A DNA stretch of 64,000 nt, taken from the NCBI GenBank assembly GCA_002682825.1, contig NOKP01000001.1:1576464-1640463 (forward strand), in the 5' to 3' direction. Position numbers and translations under genes: made by a program. Position 1 is the stretch's first letter; each line of letters starts with the position of its first letter. The notes below the pieces were generated by a model. It saw nothing but the letters and a program-made list of their open reading frames with translations. It was not told where the DNA came from and did no database searches. This DNA is from Neonectria sp. B-13. Taxonomy: Eukaryota; Ascomycota; Sordariomycetes; Hypocreales; Nectriaceae. Of the stretch, positions 25,643 through 36,393 are shown one piece after another.

Positions 25643-26212
25643 ATGCCCTCCATTCACCACCTTTTCGCTCGGGACTCCGATGCGCCCGCTGATGAGAGCT
25701 CCGACAGCATGATTAACCTCATGCTCATCATTCTCGGCATCGTCTTCTTCGCCCTGATCCTCGTCTCCATCCTCTTCTTCTTCCGCCGCGCCCGCCGCCT
25801 GCAACTTATTCGCCTCCAGGAAGAGGACGGCCTTCCTTCGTATTATGACACCAAGCGCTTCAACAACCCTCGTGGCCTCACCATCGAGACCACGCACAAC
25901 GGCCGTTCCAGTGTCTTCGTCATCAACCGCGATGGCCGCCCCATGCTTAGCAACCCCAACTCTCCTCCCCACTCTCCCGACAACGTCCCCGAGATTCACA
26001 TCACCTTCCCTGACGAGCAGGACGACCAAGGTCGCTCCAAGAGCGGCCGTGTTCTCGTTGTCCGTGTTGGTGACAACTCTGCTGTCGGTCTGGAGCCCAT
26101 GAGCGACGAGCAGCTGCCCGCTTATGAGAAGGAGGCCAAGGGCCAGTTCTACTCCATTGACATGGACCAGATCGGCGGCCTCAAGGAGAAGGACCGCACC
26201 CAGTTCCAATAA
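25643..26212 (+). CDS. Small single-pass membrane protein with LPxY motifs, unknown function
   Basis: Predicted 189 aa, a single exon. A short N-terminus (MPSIHHLFARDSDAPADESS) precedes one strong transmembrane helix at about 23-45 (LMLIILGIVFFALILVSILF), then Arg-rich RRARRLQ, so the long C-terminal part is probably cytosolic by the positive-inside rule. The cytosolic part contains EDGLPSYYD and EQLPAYEKE. LPxY motifs resemble ligands of Nedd4/Rsp5-type WW domains, so this could be a ubiquitin-ligase adaptor or cargo; that is inference. The rest (VFVINRDGRPML, VLVVRVGD) is not a domain I know. ATG at 25643 has a strong CACC context; the longer frame upstream begins at a non-ATG codon. The 3' end faces the zinc-cluster gene. 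Confidence 0.8.
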   Translation: MPSIHHLFARDSDAPADESSDSMINLMLIILGIVFFALILVSILFFFRRARRLQLIRLQEEDGLPSYYDTKRFNNPRGLTIETTHNGRSSVFVINRDGRPMLSNPNSPPHSPDNVPEIHITFPDEQDDQGRSKSGRVLVVRVGDNSAVGLEPMSDEQLPAYEKEAKGQFYSIDMDQIGGLKEKDRTQFQ

Positions 26213-27095
26213 GCGGCTGCTTCCGCCCCTTCCTCCCTTCTTACCTCTCCGTCGCCGGCGATGCTTTTCGAGACCGTCTGGACGACACTCACGACATCCC
26301 TTGAACCCGATTCGAGGGAACCCTTCTCCCCAACCACAACTCAAAACCCGACTAACCCTCGGCCTCCCCCTTGATCGTTTATATTTGGAAGGAGGAGGCC
26401 AATCCACTTTCACGACCCGTTATTATATACCCGTTACGTTGCGGTTTAATATTCGCACTGCTATTTATCATCGGCCATCCTCACCCCACCACACCTCCCC
26501 CTCACCATCCCGACTCTTAATCAGTTCGCAGCTACCACGGAGACAAGGTCTCATGAGGCAAACAACAGGGTTCGGGGAGCACAGGGCATGAACCATGCAT
26601 CTGGGCAAGTGGCCAAAGACAAGGCCGGACCTTGCTCTCCGTGGTAGCTGAAAGGGGGAGGTAGATGCCATCACAACACAACCGTACATATTGCCATCTG
26701 TGTGGGGACAAGGACAAATCCTGGGAAATGTCACATATGGGCCCTGTGATGTAGCTCCGTCTATCTATATTCGATAGTGTATAATTTCTTAGCTTTAAAC
26801 CTTGACGCTTTTTATGACTCCATCTCTGCAGATCCTCATCCTTCATGTGCCTTTCAGAACCTAGGTGAATTGACTCCCCTCCATACTAGTACACATCATA
26901 TGCATGTTATATCGTAAACACCGAGCTAAATATATGCCAACAATCCTGCTCTGCGTCGTACAACCATTCATCGACGTCAATGTCAATCCCCGTGCCTCGA
27001 CGTTGGCAGCTCAGCCGTCAGGACCACCACATATTCTCCACTCACAAGCAACCGCCTCTCCATCGTCTTTCTGTTCCATCAACATCGTAAGGCTC
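26213..27095. other. Convergent intergenic region with a long inverted repeat
   Basis: This region lies between the stop of the membrane-protein gene and the stop of the zinc-cluster gene and should hold both 3' UTRs. Its main structure is the inverted repeat at 26529-26650. No coding frame is supported. Confidence 0.5.
26529..26650. repeat. 22-bp inverted repeat with about 77-base loop
   Basis: The left arm at 26529-26550 begins CAGCTACCACGG and the right arm at 26628-26650 ends CCGTGGTAGCTG. The arms are reverse complements over 22 bases with one extra C (26635) in the right arm. Transcribed from either strand it would form a long hairpin. Confidence 0.85.
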
Positions 27096-29979
27096 CTATT
27101 GATAGTGACCCTGATTCATAGACGGCGGCTCCCTCTGGCTATTTTCGTACTGTCCATTGTACCCATTCATAAACATGCCATGCTGCTGAGGAATAAACTG
27201 TGATTGCGGAGCAGGAGGGTGCATTGGAGGCTGGAAGATACCCATATGGCTGGTGTTGTCGAGAGGTACGAGAGATACCCCATCCGAAGCGAGACCTATT
27301 GGATCCTCGGATGTCAAGAGATCACTGAACTTGGGCATTTGCATCATCTTGTTCGAGATGAGCAGGAGGTCGTCTGTAGCGTCAAATGTGTCAATATCAT
27401 CGGTAGGTGTAGGAGACACGCCCTGTGCCTCGGCGAGAAACATGGGGAGGCCCGGAGGTCCGTATTCCACATCGTAGTCGCCTTCCTGCACGGGTTGGGA
27501 AGTCGGCTGGGCTTGTGGCAGGGCTGGTCCGAACCACTGGACAGCGGCTGCGGCGTCACCAGACATCATGCTTCCTCGGTCCTCCTCAACAGGCGACACA
27601 AAGGCAGTCTCGAGAATATGTTGCGGGCCGGGAAGCCGAGTGTGTCCCGTTGTCTTGGGCTTAGGTAGTGGCCCTAGGGCTTTCTGATCGGCATATTTTC
27701 GAGTCTTGTAAAACTGCTCGACCGCGGCTTTGTTGCGCTCATACTATCACCTAGAGTTAGAGGGGAGCTTCTTCGAGGGGAGGCTAACTTACGGTTTGCT
27801 GGTTCCTGGGGATAATGTGGCACCACGACTTGCTGATCTTGAGGAGACTATCGATCAAGCCGCGGATGTGTGGCTCATCTGCAGGTTCGTGGCTCCAAAA
27901 AGAAGCAGTCGTGTGATCGGCAAGGTCTTGGTAGAGGTTATGTTGTAAAGCCGTTAAGAGTACTCGCAAGCACTGTGTCGTTACTTTGACCATCGAAGCG
28001 CACCCTACAAGCTTGAGCTTTCCAGTGTGTGGCTGCTGGTCAAGCTGGCGCTGAAGCGTGTCGCAGAACCGGCCCAGGCAGAGAGCATGCGCTACCGCTT
28101 GCTTTTGTGACTTTGTGACGAACTCGCGAGGCAACTTGTTGAGCAAATCAGGCGACAGCTGTTCTCGTAAGCCTGGTAAACACAGACTGTAGAGGTCTAT
28201 ATGAACCGAGGCCAGGCTTGTGTGAATGAACACATAACCAGTCGTATCTTCCGAATTCATGGCACGGGCAATGTTCTGGTCATTGAGCTTCAGGTTTTCT
28301 GGAAGAGACGCGTTGATTTGAGACAGTTCGTTTTGGAAGCTGTTGATGGTGGCCATAACCTTGGATGGTTCCGTACGCGAACGATTTGCACCCCGACCTC
28401 CCATTTTCCTGGCCGAGCTGCGATTATTAGCAACAATCAAAGATGCAGAGCCCAAGTACTTACACTAGGATACGATGCCTGATGTCAATTAGACGCAATT
28501 GGTACCCATGAACACCCATGTTGCCCTTGTTCTTGCCCGACTTTTCATGCAATCGCTCGACGACGACCGGCCGATTCTCTCGAAAGGCGTCCTCGCTGCA
28601 GGGGAGGCGAATCTTCATGATCTCGTCACGACACCCAATATACTCGTCGTAACCGCCGGCGAGAAGACGATCCAGGTAGAAGAACTGCCAAACAATGCGC
28701 CGCATGGTCTCCTGATGTGCAAAAGAGCGGTCTCGTGGCCGAACATCCCAATTCACCTGAAGCCCGATCATAAGTCGCGTGGCTATACCAAAGCACTGCC
28801 AAACCTTGGCCAAATGGCCGTGAAGGAAGTTGTGGTAGCAGTTGAGGGCGTATAGGATAAGAACTTCCTCAGCAAATCGGAAGATGCTGCGGAAGACATA
28901 GAGCTCGACCTGGTCGCTACACTTGACTGAGAATACGCGCCCCGCCTCACAGGGGTTAACAAATAGACTTGTGATTGCGCACATGGCGGCGGCTGTGGCT
29001 GGATCGAATGTGCCGTCCTGATGGTTGGTTAGCACCGGAAGCGAGCTGGTCGATTTGAGGCCTGTGCTTCTTCTGCGTACCTGGATTTCTTGATAGACTT
29101 TGTTTCGGCGGAAGAAGCCCATGCAGGGCATGTAGTAGATGTACTCGAAGTAAGCGTCCATGTGCTTCAATATTACGTCTTTACGGAACAGCATCTCCCT
29201 GGTCGTATATTAGAGGTGTGATGGACGGGGACAAGGGTACGTACTCGGCATTGAGAATGGATACATCGATAGAGAGGACGAAGTTATCTGCAACGTTACT
29301 GGCTAGAGGACTACCAGCGTCGGAGCTTCCAGATGTTTGCTTGGATGATGGTTTATCACCCCCCTTGGAGGGCGAGGAGTTGAAATGGACATTGGTAAAC
29401 TTGCGCTTAGCCGGAGTGTATTCGCAGGACAGGTCGCCGGCTTCGCATCTCTTGCACCTGGGAAGATCTCCTGAGCACTTTGTCTTGTGGGCATGGCATT
29501 GGCTGCATGCCCGCTGGGCGCGCTTTCTGACAGTGCCAGCCTCTGTGTGGCTGTGGGAGGGAGTAGTCCTTGAGACCGAGCCTGTGATGGGTGGTTAGGT
29601 TGGAGGGAGTTATATCGGAATTGAAGGCTCGAATCCATCTTGTTGCCTACCTGAAGCCTCTGAAGCCGAGTCGGGCTCGTTGAAGGGACACGACAGTTCA
29701 AGTCTAGCACAGTTTGTGCAAGGACCATTTCCTGGGTTGCCGGTGCATTTCACCTACGAATATGGTTATCAAGAGTTAGACAGGGCGGACGATCTCACAT
29801 TCCCATTCAACCCGGGCTCTTACCTTGCGGAGTCTGCACGTTCTACAGCAGTCAGTGGCGGAAGCAGCAGCGCGGCGGCGCTTGGTGGCTGGTGGCGGCA
29901 AGGTGCCGGTGATGATGAAGTCGTCGTTGGGAGGTTCGGGCGAGACAGCTGTGGACGGACCCTGTAACGGAGGGTCCAT
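27096..29979 (-). CDS. Fungal transcription factor with two Zn2Cys6 clusters
   Basis: Predicted 843 aa from seven exons: 29824-29979, 29651-29753, 29245-29581, 29081-29198, 28464-29017, 27793-28408 and 27096-27743. Cluster 1 (C45, C48, C55, C64, C67, C74) reads CRTCRLRKVKC...CTNCARLELSC and is split by an intron after RLRK. Cluster 2 (C112, C115, C122, C129, C132, C139) reads CSQCHAHKTKC...CKRCEAGDLSC. Both have full CX2CX6C...CX2CX6C spacing, with basic residues before each (KRRR, RKRAQR). A middle homology region follows (FDPATAAAMCAI, WQCFGIATRLMIGLQVNWDV, RIVWQFFYLDRLLAGGYD). The C-terminus is Pro/Gln/Met-rich and acidic, like an activation domain. The target genes are unknown. Intron 29018-29080 is in frame and stop-free; acceptor choice at 28409 or 28418 changes three residues. 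Confidence 0.9.
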
Positions 29980-32900
29980 TGTATAAGGTGATGCAGCGGA
30001 TTGTTGGCAGGGATAGCCAGGGGACCAACTACCACTGTGGGTTTCTGGTAAATGGTGCGAACCGACGGACGTTGTAAGGTTGTAAGAGAGACGGAAAGTC
30101 GGCGAGGATAAAGGGTCGAAATGTGGTTGAGCACGGCTCTCGCTCGCAGACTTTTTGGGACTGGATCTGGGCTGAACAAATACGAAAGTTGAAATAGACG
30201 AGGGCGGAAGGCACAGCTTACGTTCCTTCGATTGTCAAAAGACCCCGTCAAAAAACGCCAAGGGTGGTTGGATCCATGTCACGCCAGCCCGTAGCCGAGT
30301 AGTGATTAGGTGCCAAAGAGGATGAGTTCCGCAAATCAGCACTTCCAGCCGTGCCTGAACGAGGCAGATCCAGCGGTCCCTTCCCTGTTGGTCTCATTCG
30401 TTGACGGGTCTCCTTCCTTGCTTGGCGTCGGGGTTTCTCCCATAAACATCCACGCTCTCGTCATCCCCGAAATAACCTCCATCGATCCGGACTCTTCTCT
30501 TCTTCTTCTTCTTCTTCTTCTTCTTCTTCTTCTCCCTCTTCATCATTATCATCGACGTTGTCCCCGCCGCCATGAAACATACGAGACCTGCGGGCGAGAC
30601 CCGCCGATATGCGCGAGTCCCGAGTCCCGAGTCTAACTAACATGCAAGCCCATGTAGTAAGCCGGGGCCTTTCCCGCCGGGGACGGGTTCCGAAGCCCCC
30701 AATCCAGCTTCTGGGACCCGACGGGCGTGATGTTTACGGAGTGAGTACTCGTTGCCTCTGATTCACAAAAGAGCAGCCTGGGCTACTGTTTTTCAGCTTC
30801 TCCCGCAAATCGCGAAAAATAAGCGCTACCGGGGACCCCAATTTTGAGGTGGCCGAAACGACCGTGAAAACCAAGTAAAGCCCGAACGGATCTGGTCGCA
30901 GATCCAATCCCGTCATTCCTCTATCTCACCATACGAGCTCGGGACATGGGCCATGGACTGTGGACCGCATCGCCTTGCACACTGATCGGCGAACCCCTGA
31001 GTATGACAGGCAATTGCTGATTTTGCGTCAATGCCGCGAAGGAACTATTCGTTCATCCTCACTGTATCGGAATCAACTCGGCCGAATCGTTGGACTGCAA
31101 ACGGCTCCGCTCCGCCCCGTCAGCGGCATCCCCACATCAATGTCTTTGGTCTATGCATCCGTTCCCGAGTATTTCGGCTCTCGGGCGTAGCGTGTAAGTT
31201 AGGACGTACCGCCCGCGAGGGACGAACAGGGGTTGCGCTGCTTTTAGACCAAACCCCTGGTAGTTTGAAACCGCCACACTTGCTCAGGTACTTCATATCT
31301 CTCCCCGAGTCGCAAGAGACAGCATTTTCGCAGATTCTTCTTCCACAGAGAAGATATGTCAGTTACAGCAGGTCAAGTTCTCAGACTTCGAAGGCAACCG
31401 CTATTTCGTCCACCTACCTAGTCTGCTAAGCTCTATATGATGTATTCGGTGGTAGCCCAGCAGAGTATTGCCTCAAACACACCCGACTTGCACTCACCTA
31501 TCTCATAAGACTCATGCAGCCATGAAGCGCCGAGCATCTATTGAACGCACCCCTATACTGACTAGATGGACTAACTTGATCTCGTATTGAATTTGCAGCT
31601 CCATCGTACCCTTGTCATTTCCGAGGACTCTGTGGCAAAAGCTCCCTCAGTTGTTCTGATGGGGAGGTCTTCGAGGCTTCGGGTTATAGTGGGGCTGGCA
31701 CGAAGCCTTCCCCAAAGAACGACGTCAACCTTCTCCATGATAACCTTTTGCCGTGTAAGAGTTAAGAACTCAGCTACAAGCAACCAGGAAGCTAATTCTC
31801 AACAGACAGCTTGACTGGACATGTGCACGAGCGAGAAACCAGTCATCACCTTGGTGTGCCGACAGCATTTATTCCGCATTGGTCTATCCCATGTCTTTTT
31901 CCTCTTCGTGTCTAGAGACTGACAATAATCTAGCGCCTCATGGTTCCGCGGCATTCACTTGACCATCGATATCCCCTTGAACAAGACGATGACTTCTCAA
32001 GACACCTGTCAGATTCTATCAAGACTGATATGCTGGCGAAAAGCTTGTAAAGGTCGTCGGCGAAGCCCCGTAAGGATGGAAGTTTAAGAATTTCTGTTTT
32101 GGCTAACAACTATAATCAGAGAACATGAACCTGGCGCTCGGATACGGCGAATACCAGGGAATCCCTATCGAATGATCAAGTCAGCCTTTAAGTATTAGTC
32201 CCTCCCGCAACGCTCCGGTATCCATCATCTCACAAAGGGGTGAGGCCTCCCCTTCACATCAGAGACAAGGTACGCGCCAATCTACACGCAGCCCCAGGAA
32301 AGGCACCACAAGTATGTACTGAGGGACAACTTGCAGGGGCGATGGAAGACCAACATATTATCCGTGCGTATTGCTATGCTAGCTAAGAGAGCAGAAACGT
32401 CGGGGGTAGTCTAGGGGTGTCTGACTTGTAAGTTGTCACAAGCCATGTCCAGAAGAAGCGTGGCAAAGGTGAAGAGACTTGTTTTACATATATACTTGAG
32501 CACAGATTACAAACTTGTTATTTTCCCCGCTCCTGGTCGCCGCACTGAAGGCAGGTTAAAGCGGTCACAGCTCAGGCCTGGCACTAGAAATGGATTTGGA
32601 CAACAAGTTTTGTCGGGGGTGACTATTGAGGGAGGCGGCCAGAGAATGGAAGCTGGCACAAGTAGGCATCGCCCTCGGGTGTAACTGTCTTCCGTCGACC
32701 TAGTGTTTCTGAGCCCAAGCTTCTAGACGTTACTTTGTTTTGAAGGCTCGATTCTCCGCTACCCCTTGTTCCCACAGATCGATCTACGGTGGGACTCCGC
32801 AAGTTCCCTGATGGATCCCTACATTGCGAGGGCGAAATGGGAATTGGCTACCGTTCCATAGTTACATGTGTGGACTGCAGCACAAGGACGACGCACTAGG

Positions 32901-33304
32901 TGGGTATGTCAAGATCATAACCAAGACCCTGCCTGATTCCGCGGAGACTACCGATGTTGCTCTCGATGGGTTGTCGGTTGTGGACAGCTGACATAACTGG
33001 CGGTGATTTTAATACGAACGGTGGCCATCCACCCATCATCACAGCTTCTACAAGGGATAATACGGCCTGGACAGTACAGTGATCATGAAGCTTGTATTGA
33101 TTCGTCATACGGCGTCTAGCTAGGACGCAACATCAGGCACTCTTCTCTAGCCTGTGACATTCAGTATTATTTTTCGCCGACCTTCCTCATCTAATATCTG
33201 CAGCGCCCCCAAAACAAATGCCCATCTATGAGTTATCAGCCTTCGTTCTCAACAAATTAGGGTACGCACGCGTGCCCGCAGCAATTCGGAACTCACCAGT
33301 TGAT
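29980..33304. other. 3.3 kb intergenic region
   Basis: No supported gene. The left part is the promoter of the double zinc-cluster gene. A CTT microsatellite lies at 30500-30533. From about 31.0 to 33.3 kb the sequence is mixed with scattered short frames and no recognisable coding, RNA or mobile-element signal. Confidence 0.5.
30500..30533 (+). repeat. CTT trinucleotide microsatellite
   Basis: About eleven consecutive CTT units in a non-coding region. Confidence 0.95.
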
Positions 33305-33577
33305 TCAAGCCTTCTCCTTGACGGGTTGCAACTCAGGCGGCGTTGACGGGTCAGGGCACACGACCGCGGTGCAGTAGCAACCCTGATTCTTGGGGATATT
33401 GGTGCACACAATTTTCTTGACGCGGATATCGCAGCAACAGCACTTGACGGTGGAGATCTTGATGGAGGGCTTGGCGGAGGACTTGGAGGTGGAGGACTTG
33501 GCGGCCTCGGGGCCTGCGACGGGCATGGCTGAGGCGGTGGCGAGAGCGAGCGCCGTGATCATAACGGAGAAACGCAT
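33305..33577 (-). CDS. Small secreted cysteine-rich protein, one eight-Cys module
   Basis: Predicted 90 aa, a single exon. MRFSVMITALALATASA is a clear signal peptide with a likely cut near residues 17-20. A Ser/Lys-rich spacer (SSTSKSSAKPSIK) leads to the module at C46-C74: four consecutive cysteines plus Asp (KCCCCD), then C58, C67, C69 and C74 ending in VVCP. Pattern: CCCCD-X7-C-X8-C-X-C-X4-C-P. The neighbour at 34151-34570 has two copies of this module, so the pair arose by duplication. The size, signal peptide and even cysteine number fit an apoplastic effector or surface peptide, but I do not recognise the family and assign no function. The ATG at 33577 opens directly into the signal peptide; upstream in-frame sequence is A/C-rich leader. 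A TATA-like TATAAG lies about 213 bases upstream. Confidence 0.8.
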   Translation of the reverse strand: MRFSVMITALALATASAMPVAGPEAAKSSTSKSSAKPSIKISTVKCCCCDIRVKKIVCTNIPKNQGCYCTAVVCPDPSTPPELQPVKEKA

Positions 33578-34150
33578 TGCGGTTGTGATTGTGGTTGTTG
33601 AGTTCAAGGTGTGAGGTATGGTTGAGTTGAGGTCTGAGGTCGTGGTTGTAGATAAAGCAAGAGAAAAGGGGGTTCTGATGGGTTTACTTCGCTTCGCTTC
33701 ATGTGGGATATGACTCGGTAGCGAAGTACAGTGATGGAAAGTACGAGTCATCAAGAAACAAAAATAGCAAGAGCGGTACCTCTTCTTATATCAAATGCAT
33801 CATCGTTTTCTCCGAAGAACGGGCAAAGTCTGTCACAACGGTCGGAATGGTGGCTGGAGCCCAGACGGGACAACAGTTGTGATATTATGGGCGTATCCTA
33901 GACGGTTACGCAACTCAAATCCCAAATACGGCGCATGCTAGACTAACTATAACTTTATAACATGGGAGAAAAAAAGCGTTCTATCCCCAAGACGTGCGAT
34001 GTGGTGGGTGGAGGCGAGGACGCCCCGTACGCCGCACCCCGATCGCCGTTCGCATGTATTCACACCTCATCGGCCATACCTTTAATTTCCGGCTGGCTGA
34101 CCTGTCTACTATGAAGCACCTTTGATTTTCCTTGTTCTCGCGGTGAGACG
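33578..34150. promoter_or_regulatory. Promoter region of the one-module secreted protein
   Basis: This 573-base gap lies between the two secreted-protein genes, which are both on the minus strand. A TATA-like sequence (minus-strand GATATAAG, 33785-33792) sits about 213 bases before the ATG. The leader is rich in CAAC/ACCAC on the coding strand, common for fungal 5' UTRs. The distal part is also the 3' UTR of the two-module gene. Confidence 0.5.
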
Positions 34151-34570
34151 TCACCACACCGAGGCAGGCGTGATCGTGGGCAACGGGTCGCCGGCGCGCA
34201 GTGTTGGCGCGTCCTCGGGGCAAACAACGGCCAGACAGATGCAATCCTCGGGGGCAGTTCGGCGCTCACAGACGGTGGCGGGGATGGAGGGGTCGCAGCA
34301 GCAGCACTCGTAGTCCTCGTCGACGCCGTCGGTGCGCTTCTGAGGCTTGTCGCCGGCCTGGGGCAGCTTGGCGGTCTCGTCCCAGACGATGGGGGCGCCG
34401 GCCGGGCACACGACCGATGGGCAGTTGCACTCGTCCACGTCTAGTTTCTGGCAGATGATGGCGGGCTTGGACACGTCGCAGCAGCAGCACGAGTGGCGGT
34501 TGTCGTTGGCCGGGGCCGCGAGGATGGGGGTGGTGCCGAGGAAGAGCGCAGCGAGGGCGAAGAAGCGCAT
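34151..34570 (-). CDS. Small secreted cysteine-rich protein, two eight-Cys modules
   Basis: Predicted 139 aa, a single exon. MRFFALAALFLGTTPILAA is a signal peptide. Module 1 spans C28-C55 (SCCCCDVSKPAIIC ... ECNCPSVVCP) and module 2 spans C89-C117 (ECCCCDPSIPATVC ... DCICLAVVCP). Both match the CCCCD-X7-C-X7/8-C-X-C-X4-C-P pattern of the protein at 33305-33577. The 33-residue linker holds a Lys-Arg at 78-79 (KPQKRTDG), a candidate Kex2 site that would release two one-module peptides. An Arg-Arg at 103-104 inside module 2 is a caution against that reading. All 16 cysteines lie in the modules. An ATG 15 bases further upstream (MHKAT) would weaken the signal peptide, so ATG 34570 is preferred. 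Function is unknown; effector-like or surface peptide is inference. Confidence 0.8.
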   Translation of the reverse strand: MRFFALAALFLGTTPILAAPANDNRHSCCCCDVSKPAIICQKLDVDECNCPSVVCPAGAPIVWDETAKLPQAGDKPQKRTDGVDEDYECCCCDPSIPATVCERRTAPEDCICLAVVCPEDAPTLRAGDPLPTITPASVW

Positions 34571-36393
34571 GGTTGCTTTGTGCATATGATGTGGGTTGCG
34601 TGTGTTGCGTGTGTTGGTGATGTAGTCAACGAGAAAGACTGGATGATTCCAGAGCAAACATGTCCTTCGGCAGAGTGAGGGTCTGCTCTGTTGTCTCTGC
34701 CCTGATTCACTGCGGTGTTGTTGGTGTTGGTGTTGTTGTTCTGCCGCCAGTCGGAGCGAGGAAGCGAGACACGACGTTTATATAAAATCGGAATATTCTT
34801 GCTGGGAAGGAGAAGCTGGAAACATCGGCAACGCTATATACCTTAACCATTCCCCGGGCGCAGGGTCCCCATGCCAAATACGGGCGGCGTCCCCCCCGAT
34901 ACTGCCTCCTTCGCGCCATCATCGTGGACCAGGTCTTCGGCTCCTGCGTTGATCCCGGTTGCGTATCCCAAGACACATTACTGCTGTGTAGAACCCAACT
35001 CACGCTGAGCTGACCATGTCCCTCTTTGTCTCTCTCTGTCTCTATCCTTCCAAGCGTCACTAGCAATATCAATCGAGATGTCGATAATAGCTAACCTAAG
35101 AAAGTATCCTGAGCTCCAGCCTCCTTCAATGGACCACATCCAGAGCCGCCACCTCTCGTTCCCTTGGCCAATCTACGCCAGACATCAGCTGGGGACTGAC
35201 TGCATTCGCTCTAGGCCAGCAAAGGCTAACTGGGCCACCAACTCCCGAGATCTAGCCAGCGTATCCTTCCCTCTTCGTGGCTCAATACCTCATATGAATA
35301 AATTTGCAATCATCTTGCCCGGGATCCCCTCTTCAGCCGAAATGAGAGGTCACCGGCAAGGTATCGTACGTCATATCCTCTCATCGTCATTGTTCCTCAT
35401 CTCTCATCCTTTAATTCCGTATTCAACTGCGCGTATCATCCCCCTGCAGGAAGCTTACAGCGGCCCGCTGCAGGGAAGCCGATCATCTGGTGAGTCTCGT
35501 AACTCGTTGTAGCTCATACCTCAAGGCCATGATCTGGGTGCAGCCATCCCGACCTGTCGTTCTGGATCGCAAAGCCGAAACCTTGATTGGAATGGATGCG
35601 TGAGCCCTTTCGGTCGAGAAAAACGCCTCAAGGAGATATTCTTAGGCCAGATGCTCCTCGTTGTCGAAACGGCCCTTCCCAAGTTATAGTTGGTCCTAAT
35701 CCGTAAGTACTCGATCTCCCGGATCGGCCGCGTATGCGGGCCTCCCGGGCAGGGATGGGACTTGGTTCGGTGCCCTACGTAGTACACTAGACAAACCTTT
35801 CAACTTAGTAGACTATACGATCTTGTCCGGAATGGTCTATTCAGTAGGGCGAACCCTCTCGTCATCCGCCGTCTGGGGGCCGAAATTCTTGCATCTCGTG
35901 GGTTTCCGGGACGTCGAACAATGGGATCCTCGAATCCGGTCCACGTTCGCCGCATCGGGTTGTATGCCGGTGATCAGCACCTCGCGTTCCATCCACTCAC
36001 TACATTGGGAGGTATAAATGCGTCATAACATTAAACACTGCCTAACACGTTTATGCCCTTTGTCGATCACAGTCAGTCAATCACAATTTAAATGATCAAG
36101 TGTTGTTCCAATTTCAAACCCGTCAATTGATGTTTCAGCGCCTGCAAATATAATTTCCAAATCCTTTTCAGTCCATCATAACCCATTGCAACCCTAAGCA
36201 CGACTCAGCCACCACCGCGAGAATAATATGGCAACTACGTAGAAGCGATATCCAAATGGCAACCTCCTTTTGCATCTCTCGTATCATCATCCCGTCGACT
36301 CGCGCAGGCTCCGTGAACCTGCGGATCCGACCGCTTGACATAATAAAAATCATACAAATACAGTCCAACAGCAGCTAGTACAGAACTAGTTGC
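34571..36393. other. Intergenic region between the secreted-protein gene and pacC
   Basis: The left end is the promoter of the two-module protein, with TTTATATAAAA at 34777-34787 about 210 bases upstream of its ATG. The right end is the 3' UTR of pacC. I see no gene in the rest; frames such as 34707-35072 minus lack any recognisable feature. Confidence 0.5.
34777..34787 (-). promoter_or_regulatory. TATA box of the two-module secreted-protein gene
   Basis: TTTTATATAAA on the minus strand lies 207-217 bases upstream of the ATG at 34570. The one-module neighbour has a TATA-like element at nearly the same distance. Confidence 0.5.
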